Made by a program: the position numbers and the translations under genes
Assembly (NCBI GenBank): GCA_002205965.3
Contig: NADL03000755.1
Coordinates: 1-64,000 of the forward strand
Length of the DNA stretch: 64,000 nt
Source: Kappaphycus alvarezii
Taxonomy: Eukaryota > Rhodophyta > Florideophyceae > Gigartinales > Solieriaceae
Reading direction: 5' to 3'
The notes under the pieces: generated by a model
What the model was told of the DNA's origin: nothing
Database searches by the model: none
Seen by the model: the letters and a program-made list of their open reading frames with translations, nothing else
Shown here: piece after piece, positions 1-10,382 of the stretch
Layout: the number at the start of each line of letters is the position of its first letter
Position numbering within the stretch: position 1 is the first letter of the stretch

Positions 1-160
1 GTACGTGGTCAAATCTGTTACGACTCGGTTGTCTCATTGAGCAGGATGGTCTCCTTATCCTCGTCAGTATTGACCGGCTTACTAAGGTTCCGAGCGGTCG
101 TTTGCCTTTATCTGGTTTATCCGATACGGCTACAGTTCCATTTCCTCCCCGGTCTGGTGA

Positions 161-400
161 ATCCTCTACAGTACCTTTCTTCCCGATCGGCATTCTCCTA
201 ATTTATTACCTTCCGATACGGAGGAAGAGTAATACGTGGTCGACAAAATCGTGTCGCACCGCGGAACACCGGCCAGAATGGAGTACAGAGTCCGTTGGTT
301 CGGATATTCCCCAGATGAGGATACGTTTGAACCCGCTGACGGTCTCCCGGAAAACCATCTACGTCAGTACTGGCGCCGGCGGAGCCGTCGAGCTACGTAA
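161..400 (+). pseudogene. Chromodomain tail of a Ty3 chromovirus integrase (relic)
   Basis: In the frame starting at 161 the translation first gives a proline- and acid-rich linker ending SDTEEE, then a TAA at 230-232, then a chromodomain-like segment (233-385) beginning YVVDKIVSHRG and containing YRVRWFGYSPDEDTFEP and LPENHLRQYW, closed by TAA at 398-400. The pattern Y-x-V-x-x-I-x-x-H-R, aromatic Y/W/F cage positions, W-x-x-W/F and E-P-x-x-x-L is that of chromodomains. In chromoviruses this domain sits at the integrase C-terminus and directs insertion to modified histones. The internal stop and the absence of a readable integrase upstream (positions 1-160 are broken in all frames) show a dead copy cut by the window edge. 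A stand-alone host chromodomain protein is less likely because of the linker and the following repeat tract. Confidence 0.6.
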
Positions 401-488
401 GGGGGTAAGAACGAACGTTCTTTTCCTCGCCGGAAGCGGGCCCGAGCCTAACTGTCCAGGGAATGATTTTATTGTGATGGAAGGATTG

Positions 489-1391
489 GATACCGAACGG
501 AGTTACATGCCATTTCACGAAAATCGGGCATAGTCTCCCTAGGCACTAATAGCTTCCAGTCTGGTGTTCCGAACGGTATTCAGTGCACTTTTACTTTACC
601 GAACGGAACTCAAATGAGAGTGGACGGACCGAACCGACAATGGACGAGTGTATGCTTGCCGAACGGAAGCTATTTTCGCCAAAATCGGACATAGTCCAAC
701 TAGGCGGTTATGGCCTCCCAAGGCTGGTATTCCGGACGGTGGTGAGAGAGAAGTACCGATAGGCGTCCCAGATCTCATGCAGGCCAACCCTTCTGGGTTG
801 TCCCAAATTCCGCACGGCTCTTACCGAACGTAGGCCCCTTCTGGGACGTGTTGACTTTACTGTTTTCCGAACGAACACTCTTTCTGGCGTGTGCTGTATT
901 TTCCCAAAGGGACCCCTTTCTGGGGGCCGTCCAACTCTTGGGACATACCCGAAGGATGATGTTTACCGAACGGAAAATGGTGCAAGGGGAAAAGAGGAAC
1001 CGGACGGAAAAGATGGATGATGAGAAAAGGAGAGGCAACCGTGAGGGGACGGAGTTCGCACAAGCCAAGGGTGGGCAACGGACTTTGTATGCCGGCCACG
1101 GTCAAAATGCAAAGAGTAAAAACCGACAACGGATGGTTCAAAAAGAAGGAAAACACAGACCGGGAGGCGGTATGACTGAGAGATCGCAAGAATGACGGCA
1201 AATGAATGGATGATTCTGCAGCTACCGCACGGGGATACTTTTGATTGGTTCAGTAGGGCGCAGGAATCCCCTTAATTCGTTATTTATGCGTTTCTATTGG
1301 TTCATTCACTGTACCAGAAAACGCTGAAACGCCTCCAGGATTAACTGCTGCATATTGTACCATGCCGTAGGACATGAAGTCTACCGAACGG
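489..1391. repeat. Degenerate repeat tract rich in CCGAACGG
   Basis: The octamer CCGAACGG, or a one-base variant, recurs at 493, 569, 599, 659, 732 (CCGGACGG), 824 (7 of 8), 867 (7 of 8), 966, 1000 (CCGGACGG) and 1384. Between about 786 and 960 it alternates with the motif CCCTTCTGGG (about 789, 837 and 912). Segment 509-576 is an imperfect direct duplicate of 668-739, both containing a G-A-C/G-C-A-T-A-G-T-C core and ending in the octamer. Apparent short open frames here run through the repeats on both strands and have no recognisable protein features. The tract directly follows the chromodomain relic, so it may be the untranslated end or LTR of that element. Confidence 0.55.
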
Positions 1392-1469
1392 TGAAGAAGA
1401 CGACAAAGATGGGAAAAAGAAAATAATCCCATTCTGAAACGATTAACGCTGCAGTCCTGAACTCTTGCC

Positions 1470-3240
1470 AATTTAAAGAGGAGGGTGCCCCCTTCCCCTC
1501 ACTCGCTTTAACAGAATCGGAAACTGAGTATTTCGTTGTGCCAAGTGCCAAGGGAAGAGAAAAGGTAGATTTTATGGTTATAGGTAATTATATAAATCCT
1601 TTTTATTTCCTTGAAGTGGGAAAGGAACTAAATTTCGACTAAGGAATAATAAGACGCTATAGACGAATGTCCTCCTTTTCTTCGACCTTCTATGAATATT
1701 TGATGCTTTCACTAAAAAAACTGCTTAGAAGAAACTAATTCTACTTTTGCAGAGCTGCAGCGACCAATATAGCATAGAGAATCTTACGTGGTTTTAAATT
1801 TTTTGATATTCTTTACCACCAGTATTCTTCTGTAGTTACAACACTACTTCATCAAAAACTCCCCTGCTTATTAACCTCCAGAGCTTCCGAAGTAAAAATT
1901 CCTTTTTTACGCGTATTTTAGAATATTGAAGCAGGAATAATTGTTTCCATAAAAGTCCAGATACAGAAATTTGCAAAATGGAAGGGCCTTTTACCGGACT
2001 TTTTTATCACATATCCAACATTTATGATATCGATCAACTTACAACAATGAGAATTATGAAAGAATAAGGGAGGACTCTGAAAGCAGAGATCATTTCAAAA
2101 CACTGTACCGCTACTCAGCTAATTGGTGCAGTAAGTGCATACACTCTGAAAGTCGTGCGTAATGCTAAAACCAAAGCGCAGAGAACTATCCAATTTTTTG
2201 TTCCTGCGGTGAGGGTTAGTCTTTACCAAATATTATGAGTGAAGAGAAAGACGGCATAATTTCAAACTCAGAAATCACCTCGTCGGTACATCCAAAATGA
2301 GTCAGGTTATGCTTTTTGTTCAATTGAACAAATGATTATATTAAGTAAAATTTTGTGAAATAGATCATCAACGCATGCTTGGGTTAAATAAGTTGTTTTT
2401 TGGAACGCAAATATATCGGGAAAAAGAGGGAATTTCATTTACTGTAATGTCCTACACGGCTTGCCTGCTCGTCGGCTGATATTTAGACGGTAATTTAGGG
2501 AAATATATTTAGCGATACTCGTGGAGACTTGTCCCGCGTTACACACTCCTAGAGACGTAGATACAACCTAACACATCTTCCATATATGAAAAGGGCATAC
2601 GGGTGACATCCGACCGTATATTTCTAAATATTAAACTACCCAAAATTTACCCTGTAGTACTCTTGACAGTTGCTCCTTCCTACGAAATTTTCCCAAAAAA
2701 AATCCTACTGCAAATACGAAGACCAGTAAATAACTTGAAAAGGATAACTTGTAGCACAAATGGCACTCATACTGTACTGCCATCGGCAGGGCTGATTTTG
2801 GAGATCTTGTTTTGATCTCATTCACCTCTAACCAGCAGGCACTGTGCTGTGCAGTAAAGGCATTTTTCGCTTGTCGCCACTATTACTCTTGGTACCGTAT
2901 AGCCCGGAGAGGTTTGAGGGCTTGAAATCTGGACCACTCGGCCCCCAAATTGGACCTGATATGTCCGTAGATGATAGGCACCTATCGGACCGAGTGTCGA
3001 CTTTACTTATCTCTAACTTGTAGCTCCATTAATTGGCTGATCTTAACTTTACTCACCACGCCGTCGTAGATAACCCTAACCTAGCTAGCTAGTATTTACA
3101 CCTACCTGGCCACTAGGACCCCAGATTACACAGCCACCCGTTGTTGGCTCTGAACTTGACTCCCAAATTCCGCCTTTGCATAAACCTTGCCAACGGCAAC
3201 TTTGGGTATAGCCACGTTTATCCGCCCGGGTCCCCCTTTT
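1470..3240. other. Low-coding AT-leaning stretch
   Basis: I see no gene, RNA or clear repeat here. Open frames are short, occur on both strands at chance spacing, and carry no recognisable motif. Confidence 0.5.
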
Positions 3241-3326
3241 TATTTTCCCCTCTCTATCCAATATTATAATACCCTTTTTGTTGTTTGTTTGATATATAAA
3301 CTTACACTTGGCGCCCGGACTCCGGA
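3240..3326 (+). other. Possible LTR end and primer-binding site of a lost LTR element
   Basis: At 3309-3326 the sequence TGGCGCCCGGACTCCGGA begins with TGG and is complementary to what looks like a tRNA 3' end finishing in CCA, which is the form of a retroelement primer-binding site. It lies two bases after a CA dinucleotide (3305-3306), the same spacing as in the intact Ty3 element of this window, and a TATA-like GATATATAAA precedes it (about 3290-3299). I find no matching second LTR and no Gag or Pol downstream, so at most this is a solo or truncated LTR with its leader. A chance match is possible. Confidence 0.3.
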
Positions 3327-3977
3327 GTCTATATGAAAATAGTAACTTCCAGGTTGTCGTTGGTGACAACATCCTTATCTCTAAAGGGGATATTCAGCAC
3401 TGCTGACCTATTACTACATCTTCTTTGTCCAGTATTACAGCAATGCTGTCTACCGTTCTTTGGAATCGATTCTTATCAAGGTTCTAGCATTCCTCGGACC
3501 ACGGTCCGGCCTTACAACCCGGAGGACAAGTATACCGCCCAGGCGTCCAAGGAACCACCCCCGGTCTTCCAGCTCCACTTCTCCTCGCCATCGGCGAGCT
3601 GTGCTACTGCATCGCCGGGTGCTTAAAGAGAAAGAGGGACAGCGAACACCCTGTGTGTCTTGGTGTCTTTGTTTTGGTTTTCTCATTGTATGACGGTGTT
3701 CCGTTCCTAGACGAGAATAACTGCGCACCGCGCGTTGCACTACAGAACTGTCATTGCCTCCGACCCCACAAGGAATACAAGGGCGACAACAGGTGGCAAT
3801 GAGTATGAGCCCGCAAAAGAGATCCCGCCTGTAAATTAATGTCTTGGACTGGAAATTACAGTATCCCCTATAAAAAGTAGACAGAATATACCCATAAACA
3901 TCCCTTTGCAGACACCCAAGCATCCTGAATTTCAGACTACGCGGTAGAATCTTGCGAATATACTGACTTCTTCGGTG

Positions 3978-4328
3978 TTACATGTGTCAAACATTTTGCG
4001 TGATCGTATTCCAGAGTCCGGAACTTCAACCCCTACCGCCTCTAAACGGTGCCATTTATGCTCAGCTTCTGGTCATGCTGGCATCATTTCGGCAGAGAGA
4101 AGTGAGAAGCTCGTTCCAATCCAATAAAAGAAATACGAGGATACTGTAACACCCGGAGGTATATGCTTTCACTGCAGAATTGCGTGCAATCGTGGCCATA
4201 AAGGCGATATAGAGCATTTCGAGGGCCGAAACTGGTCTTACGTAGAAACTGTTTTTACAATGCCTGAAAAACAGCTACAAAAGGTTTCTGTGTATTCTTT
4301 ACAGTACTGTAAAATTGTAACAAGCTAA
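3978..4328 (+). pseudogene. Cysteine-rich transposase-like fragment
   Basis: One frame, interrupted by a TAA at 4125-4127, reads KRCHLCSASGHAG and, about 40 codons later, GGICFHCRIACNRGHK. Two C-x2-C pairs and a following C-x4-C/H cluster suggest a zinc-binding domain of the type found at the C-terminus of piggyBac-related transposases. No start codon, DDE core or flanking repeat is readable, so the assignment is only suggestive. It could equally belong to another zinc-finger protein. It is on the strand opposite to the piggyBac-like gene that follows. Confidence 0.3.
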
Positions 4329-4743
4329 GACTACTTATACCGTATTATTAGTCACTCTACAGGACACTCCGGGCCACAACCGACCATATCCATACTGTAG
4401 ATTTCCAGTGAACACTTTCGCGCCCCAAATTTTTAAATGGTCATATATTCCTAATATGCAACTTGCTGAGGTTATCATGCGCTTAGATCATGACTGGAGC
4501 ATGCTTCAACACCTCAGTGATGAAAATTAAAGGAAAACAAACATTTCCATGGTTTTATGGTCAGTTGAAGACTAACTAATTTATCTGTCAGAGAATCGTC
4601 AAATTTTCCAAATGCGCAGTTAACCGCTCTACAAGGAGTTAACTTGTTCTTAAAAGTGCTACTAAAAGCTACTGAAACAAGCTAAAGGCCTTCCTGTTTT
4701 GACTTTTATGACTACTACACAATACCAAAACTAGCTATTAAGT

Positions 4744-7642
4744 TCAGTCTACGTCTTGTTCTCGGCCTTCTTCAAGATTTTCTGTTTTGCTTTCGTGTTC
4801 TGTATCAGCGGATCTGGTTCTCCTTCGTTCTCCGCTAGATGATAATCTTGGATTAAACCTTCCAATCCTTTTTGTCTCGTGCCAGAATGCCCAACAACTC
4901 TTGTGCTGTTCTTCATGTGTTCTACCGCATGAATTTGCATCACATGTAACACATTTAAATGTTGTTAGTCGCCTTGGTACAGTGCTACAGCAAAGAGCAC
5001 AATACTTTTTACTCCTCAGTAACTGATGCTGATGATGCGTGGAGAAATTAAGACGTAGTTTGATGCCATCATCGAAATTAAAGAAGATTAAACTTTTTTT
5101 CGACGCCGCATTGATATATTTCTCAGTCTTGCAACCTCATTGGTTTATAACTCAGACGGTTCCTGTTCTTCGCCTGCTTGCACAGAACGATTATTGGAAA
5201 TAACAATTCGATCTGCGTACAGTAGAAGCTCCCTACATGTGTCCAGCACGTATTCAGCTAAGGATTGCACCTCATTAAGAGGTCGGCGGTACTGATCTAT
5301 TCCACCTAAATCTTCCTTCGATTCGAGAAGAAGTTTTTTCGTTGACAACCTCCAACAAATAAATGAATTGACGCCAATATTTTTCAGGGTCTGAGAGACA
5401 ATCTTCTGTTCCCATGAAGGGGATTAAGTCAACGATCGCAAGATAGCGCGCGATTGAGCACTACCATCCACTACGCCCTTAGTTTCTAAACAAAGAATTT
5501 GCACTCCATGCTTGAAAAGCTTAAGAGGAGGTAACTGACCGCTATCCTTCACGTAGTTGTTAACTGCAAACCAGAAAGGTAGCTCATCTGCGAAAGCCAC
5601 TTTTTGTTGCATCCAAAAATTGTGGCAGAGTTGCCCATGATGGAGTAGTATTAATATTTGTCCTTAGTGCACGAGAAAATTCGCTAATTATCTCGTGTAT
5701 GCCTTCATCAATCGCGGCATACACTATTCCAATCTCCGAGGCTGACACATAGATAGCATAATTATCCGATCGAACGAAAATTTGATGAAGAAGATGATCA
5801 ATGTGCTGTTCCGGAATGTATTTCTTAAAGACACCATCACCAACTGTACAGGAAACAAGATCCACTGTAGCTAGTGAATGTTCCCTGTCAATACTGGACT
5901 GAGCCACTCTGGTCGTGATCTCCACAGTAACTAGTTCTGTTCCCGAATTTTCTTCGCTGCCGTCAAAAGTCAACCCATCTACTGTAACAATTGCTATTCC
6001 ATCCGGGAAGCAAGCCAACTACTTTTGGTCGGATCTAACCATTTAACCACATTGATAAATTCCAAAAATGAGGGGCTTTGCAGACAAGGACAAAAACATA
6101 GCTTTCTCGTTCATCGAACCACGCATCATAGCCTTCGTCGATTGAGCCGAGCTGAACACGAATCAATCAAGCCTCGAAAGATAGTAGCTCGGCTTGAATC
6201 GACTGCACTACTTTCATTTTAACCAAGTTGAGCCCTGACAGCGCTATCCGAAAGAATGATTGGCCCCGCCCGAGTAGCAGTTGAACGAAACTGCCTGAGT
6301 ATAAACCAGTCCGCATAACGCTGCCCAATGGTCAAAGTGGAGCACTTCAGCTTCAAGTGGCGCTCAATGACGTCCTTCTCATTTGTGGAGTCATCTTGTG
6401 GGAACAAAATGCGTTCCTGATCATAAAGTTTGCCAAATACCATGTGCGTCACAGGCTCAGATCATTGCAAGGCCAATAATTTCTCAATGATATCGGATAG
6501 TTCATACAGTGTTGTGTACACTAGCCCTATCAGATTACTGTAGTGCTTTTTTTCAAGTTTGCAAACGGCAACTGCGGTCATCTTTCGGCTACTATTGTTT
6601 TGACTTTGCACTCTGACAGCTTTCACGGTATAGTTTACCAACGGACCAGCGTTCGCTTTGTCCTCAATAACGAATTCATTCCGTCGGTCAAATGACATAT
6701 CCATCGGAGCATTATCGCACTCATTTTAGACATCACTATCCTGTGGTTCAGCGTTTCCGTTGCTGTTCGCAGCTGATTCCTGTTCATTTATAGATTCATT
6801 CGTGCCATTAATTATACAACTGAAGTAGGAATTACCTACAAACGGATGGCATCTGATGGCATAATCACCATAGATCCACTTTCATGTCTCATCAATTCTT
6901 CAATCAGTTGCATACTCCCGTATCCACGATCTGCGGTAATTAGAAGTTCGTGGAGACTTTGTTCTCCTCTCCCGTTGACCAATGTATCTAAGAACTTCGA
7001 AATATTAACAGCCTGTTTTCACCCCGTTGACGAAATCGCACAGCCAACGTCACATGAAAAAGTGCATCTGCGCCAGCACTATGTCATTCACGATCTTCCT
7101 TTCTGGCACTTAGTTTTTTCACCAGTTTATCCAGAGCTCTCGTTCTGTAGACGTCGTCATCTAAAATTTCGAACGTATGCACGGGACGAAAGAAGATTTT
7201 TCGTGTCATTCGAAAGGCGGCATTCTCAAACTCTCCTATGTACTGCGTCTGATCCCTTTGCAATTCCAGGTGCTTCCGGGAGTATTATCATGACCAACAG
7301 CTTAGTATGCCAAAATGTTTGAGCTAATAAATCTCACTCTGTCCAGAGAAGGAGGTGTAATTCATGGAGTATCCTAACATTTTTTTCGAAACTTATCCCG
7401 ATAAGATGAGACATAAGAATAATGGCGACGTAGCGATAGAGATCATCAACTCAAACTGGAGCTGTATCAATTCCAGAAACAGCAATGTGTTCATTAATCC
7501 ACGATTGATAAAGATGAATAACGTCATCCATTAGAAGAACTAAAACAACTGGTCGCGTTACCGGCAGTTGTTTGGCAATAGAATGCATCTTAAGCTGCCC
7601 CATTGCATAACAGCAAAAGAGAGTAGCGCGCTCTGACAATAC
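4744..7642 (-). pseudogene. PiggyBac-like transposase with inserted YqaJ-type nuclease domain, main part (decayed)
   Basis: Read on the minus strand, several frames in one continuous order give a recognisable DDE_Tnp_1_7-type protein. In order they are: an N-terminal helical region (about 7640-7340, with YRYVAIILMSHLIG); ITADRGYGSMQLIEELMRH (about 6960-6900), characteristic of this family; a PLVNYTVKAV block; GQRYADWFILRQFRSTAT (about 6330-6270), PDGIAIV (about 6005) and GTELVTVEITTR (about 5920), which together resemble a YqaJ/lambda-exonuclease PD-(D/E)xK fold; then the DDE C-part LFKHGVQILCLETKGVVDGS (about 5520-5450). It ends in a Cys-rich tail (CALCC, CVTC, HKSCWAFWH; about 5010-4910). 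Frameshifts are visible near 5605, in an A-run near 5340 and elsewhere, plus many stops. The nuclease E-x-K lysine reads T. The 5' end is cut at 7642 by the Ty3 insertion and continues at 14963. Confidence 0.6.
7638..7642. repeat. Target-site duplication, left copy (AATAC)
   Basis: AATAC immediately precedes the TG of the 5' LTR and is repeated directly after the CA of the 3' LTR. This is the 5-bp staggered-cut signature of a Ty3-type integrase. Confidence 0.9.
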
Positions 7643-7869
7643 TGATGTGCGCAAATTCGCACACGAAAAAATCTAGATGAGGACCATAATTGTATACAGT
7701 ATTGGAACTGGGAAGATATTTTTACAGTTTTTGAATTTGCAAGATATTTTTAATTTGGGTGAGTGTGGCAAATTCATCGGTTGATTTTTTTATTTTAGGA
7801 CACACTGTCATAGTGGATGTCAGTACAGTTCTAGGTTGTGGGTGATACTACGAGTGACTCTGAAAGGTC

Positions 7870-7876
7870 TATATAA
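7870..7876 (+). promoter_or_regulatory. TATA box candidate 1 in LTR
   Basis: TATATAA in the context GGTCTATATAATGG, with the same sequence at 14470 in the 3' LTR. It is a candidate for the U3 promoter, but no start site can be read from sequence alone. Confidence 0.4.
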
Positions 7877-8049
7877 TGGCCACATCAATTCCCACCCCTG
7901 GCCGATGGGTGGCTGGCATTGGTATGGCACCTAGATATTTACCTTGAGGAAATATCTTCTAATGGTCTCTCTGGTTCACACGATTCCCGTGAATGCATTT
8001 TATGGTTATTAGTCTGTTTGTTTGAAGACTTTTAGGGTATCCAAAAGTC

Positions 8050-8056
8050 TATATAA
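8050..8056 (+). promoter_or_regulatory. TATA box candidate 2 in LTR
   Basis: TATATAA in the context AAGTCTATATAAGCCG, similar to the first box (shared GTCTATATAA) and again at 14650. It lies about 310 bp before the LTR end, the more usual distance for a transcript whose R region ends in the LTR. Confidence 0.45.
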
Positions 8057-8364
8057 GCCGAGTAAACTGCTTCCTTTAGTGGAGGTCAAGCAAGTTGGCA
8101 GACAACTTCAGGTCAAGCTCCGAGTAGTAGGAAGTTGAGAGTCAACTTCAGACCCAAGAAAACTTTTTCCTAAGCTGGTCGCAGAGCATCAGTGGTAGAC
8201 GCTGCCCCTTTTATACTTGCTTGTAGCCCTCTCAACTCTCTCCCATATACACTGCTTTCATTTGTTCAACTATACCACGGTAGCACTTTTGTCGCTCGCA
8301 ACACCTCCGTCTTGGGGTAGTTGGTTCTAAGTATCTCTTCTCCCGACGATTTACCTCTATCATT

Positions 8365-8382
8365 TGGTACTCTTGTGGAGGG
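8365..8382 (+). other. Primer-binding site candidate
   Basis: TGGTACTCTTGTGGAGGG begins two bases after the 5' LTR. TGG pairs with the CCA end of a tRNA and the rest would pair with the acceptor and T-arm of an unidentified tRNA. Matching it to a tRNA of the same genome would confirm it. Confidence 0.55.
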
Positions 8383-8451
8383 GGTTGCACCCGAGGTATT
8401 CGAGTTGAGCAGTCTTAGGGAACCATTCGAGGGGATTTCTTTTCTGTAATC

Positions 8452-10125
8452 ATGTATCTCAACGCTGCTCGTATAACGTTCACAGGGGGCAAGAATGAAG
8501 ACGTTGAGGAGTTTCTCTATACATATGTCAACGTTGTGATGCGTGAGAAGGGCGATGAAGAGAAGGCCGCAAGTATCTTTGCCTATCTTCATGGTGACGC
8601 AAAGCACAAATATAAGTCCAAGTTTATCGACGGGTGGTCTCTTAAAGGGAATGGGCGTAATTTCGGTGACGTATGCGAGTGGCTTGTGAAAGAGTATGCT
8701 AAGGAGGTAGAACCAGATGAGATGATTCGTACCGCCATAGAGGCCTGGCTCAACTTCGAAGATTTGTTAAGCTCATTGGTGTACTTGTGTGATCTTTATG
8801 AAAAGGCTGGGTTCAACGCCCAAGCCAAGTACGGAATGCTGCGTAAGGCGGCTATGGGGGATAAGCGGCTCTCTGATTTCCTCCTCATCAAGGGCCCTCA
8901 CACTTTTGATGAACTGAAGGGTACCATAGTAGAATTTGTCAAAAATTCGGAGACGTTTCAGTCACTGAGTGAGGTACCGAGGGAAACCCGCACATCGATG
9001 TCTATCGTACATCCTGAAAAGAATTATCAAAGGCCGGCTACTAGTGCAGCGGCATTAGAATCTGTCAGGAGCGATGTCAAAAACTTGGAAGAAAGGTTGG
9101 AAACCCGATTCGATAATCGACTTGACATGATAACCTCGCAGTTGGAAAGCCTTACTCTTACCATTAAGAAGAACCAGTCTGGGGCCCCTAAGGCCGCAGA
9201 AGTCTGTTCTTACTGTCACAAGCCTGGACACTTTGCAAACAGGTGTCCTGATAATCCACATAGAAACACTCGTTGTGAAAAGTGCGGTCGATATGGGCAT
9301 CATGAAAGTAACTGCTGGTCTAAAGACAACAGAAGAGCAAATTTATCGGAAGCAAGGAGTGAGTCAGGACCAGAGGTGAAAATATTGCAAAATAGAATGG
9401 ATCAAAGGTTGACGGATGCCGGTAACGTATCCATCGCTGAAGAGATTAGTCAAGTCAATGTGACAAAAAGGGATGGGGAAGGGAACATTTTATCGAAGAA
9501 ACCTATTATAGATTATGGAATGCTGGAGCATATCCCAGCACCTGTACCTCCTCGAACCAAGAGGTCTGATCAAGTTGTTCCAGGAGTGGGAGTCACTCCG
9601 GCCAAGAAGACGAAAAAGAGTAAGAAAGTTAAGAGTATCTCTAAGGACGTACTAGAGTATGTGAAGAGGTACAATTTGGTGGCTGAGCTTGCATCGGCCC
9701 CAACTGGGATAACGTTTGGTCAACTTTTGAGGGGCGACGCAGAGGATGCGAGGAAAGAACTCAAAAAAATTATCAGGTCTAATAAGTCCGCTAAGGGTAA
9801 GAAACTATTTCTTCAATCGGCCTCGACAGCACCAAGACGTCTTAAGTTGGTACCAGTCAAAGTATTGGGTATGAAAACCCAGGCTCTCTTCGATTCGGGT
9901 GCTGTTCCAAACCTCATTTCAGGAACTTTGGTGACAGATCTAAGTCTCGAAATTACTCCAACGACTCGAAAAATAACTGTAGCGGATGGAACCGTCTCAA
10001 AATGCATGGGCACTGTTGACAATGTTTCCGTGTTCTTTGGGGACTCCAAAGTTGATGTAGACTTTCTTTCATGCCTGATCTCCCTTTCGATGCAATCATT
10101 GGCTGCCCTACCATGGAAAGACTAG
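8452..10125 (+). CDS. gag: Gag and first half of aspartic protease (Ty3 element)
   Basis: This 557-codon frame starts at the first ATG after the 5' LTR leader. Residues 1 to about 190 form a helical capsid-like region. A coiled-coil-like stretch (ESVRSDVKNLEERLETRF, about 202-220) follows, then two CCHC zinc knuckles, CSYCHKPGHFANRC (9205-9246) and CEKCGRYGHHESNC (9274-9315), which bind the RNA genome. A lysine-rich segment around KKTKKSKKVK follows. The protease active site ALFDSGA (Asp codon 9892-9894) lies near residue 481, so Gag and protease share one frame. The frame is lost near 10065, within the protease, where the translation becomes unrelated and ends at 10125. The true protease continues in another frame. 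Confidence 0.85.
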   Translation: MYLNAARITFTGGKNEDVEEFLYTYVNVVMREKGDEEKAASIFAYLHGDAKHKYKSKFIDGWSLKGNGRNFGDVCEWLVKEYAKEVEPDEMIRTAIEAWLNFEDLLSSLVYLCDLYEKAGFNAQAKYGMLRKAAMGDKRLSDFLLIKGPHTFDELKGTIVEFVKNSETFQSLSEVPRETRTSMSIVHPEKNYQRPATSAAALESVRSDVKNLEERLETRFDNRLDMITSQLESLTLTIKKNQSGAPKAAEVCSYCHKPGHFANRCPDNPHRNTRCEKCGRYGHHESNCWSKDNRRANLSEARSESGPEVKILQNRMDQRLTDAGNVSIAEEISQVNVTKRDGEGNILSKKPIIDYGMLEHIPAPVPPRTKRSDQVVPGVGVTPAKKTKKSKKVKSISKDVLEYVKRYNLVAELASAPTGITFGQLLRGDAEDARKELKKIIRSNKSAKGKKLFLQSASTAPRRLKLVPVKVLGMKTQALFDSGAVPNLISGTLVTDLSLEITPTTRKITVADGTVSKCMGTVDNVSVFFGDSKVDVDFLSCLISLSMQSLAALPWKD

Positions 10126-10382
10126 GGACCAGCATTGACTTGGGCAATCAAATGGTTTCAGTTAATATTGACGGCAGAATCGTGAAGATGCCCCTGGATT
10201 TCGACAAAAGCACGCTTCCTGAAGATTTAAAAGAAACGGACAGTGAAGTTTTCACTTCTAGCTATGACAGCGAAGATTCGGAACCAAAGAACCCTTTCGG
10301 AAGTGGAAAAGGGTACCCTTGGGGGGTAATGAACATGGCATGGGACGATTATGATTCTGGGTTTGAAACAGATGACGACTAG
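10065..10382 (+). pseudogene. Aspartic protease C-terminal half and acidic linker (Ty3 element)
   Basis: After the break near 10065 the frame starting at 10071 carries FDAIIGCPTMERLGTSIDL, the conserved hydrophobic-hydrophobic-G block that completes a retroelement protease, followed by an acidic linker (DSEDSEP, FETDDD). It ends at TAG 10380-10382, and the RT frame continues directly after the TAG in the same phase. The shift lies inside the protease fold, so it is more likely a damaging indel than programmed recoding. The TAG could be either a mutation or a readthrough stop between protease and polymerase. Confidence 0.75.

Larger units (their letters stand above)
7643..8362 (+). repeat. 5' LTR of the Ty3 element
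   Basis: It begins TG and ends CA, and matches 14244-14962 almost exactly. The differences seen are at 7651 (G versus T), one extra T in the T-run near 7790, at about 7920 (T versus G) and near 8356 (T versus C). It holds two TATATAA boxes 180 bp apart, either of which could drive the element transcript. Confidence 0.95.

Noticed and set aside
102-533. 143-codon open frame at the left edge
   Set aside because: It is out of phase with the chromodomain relic, which reads in another frame of the same bases, and has no family features of its own.
6846-7322. 158-codon plus-strand frame
   Set aside because: It is the antisense of the piggyBac-like DDE region, which gives meaningful protein on the minus strand.
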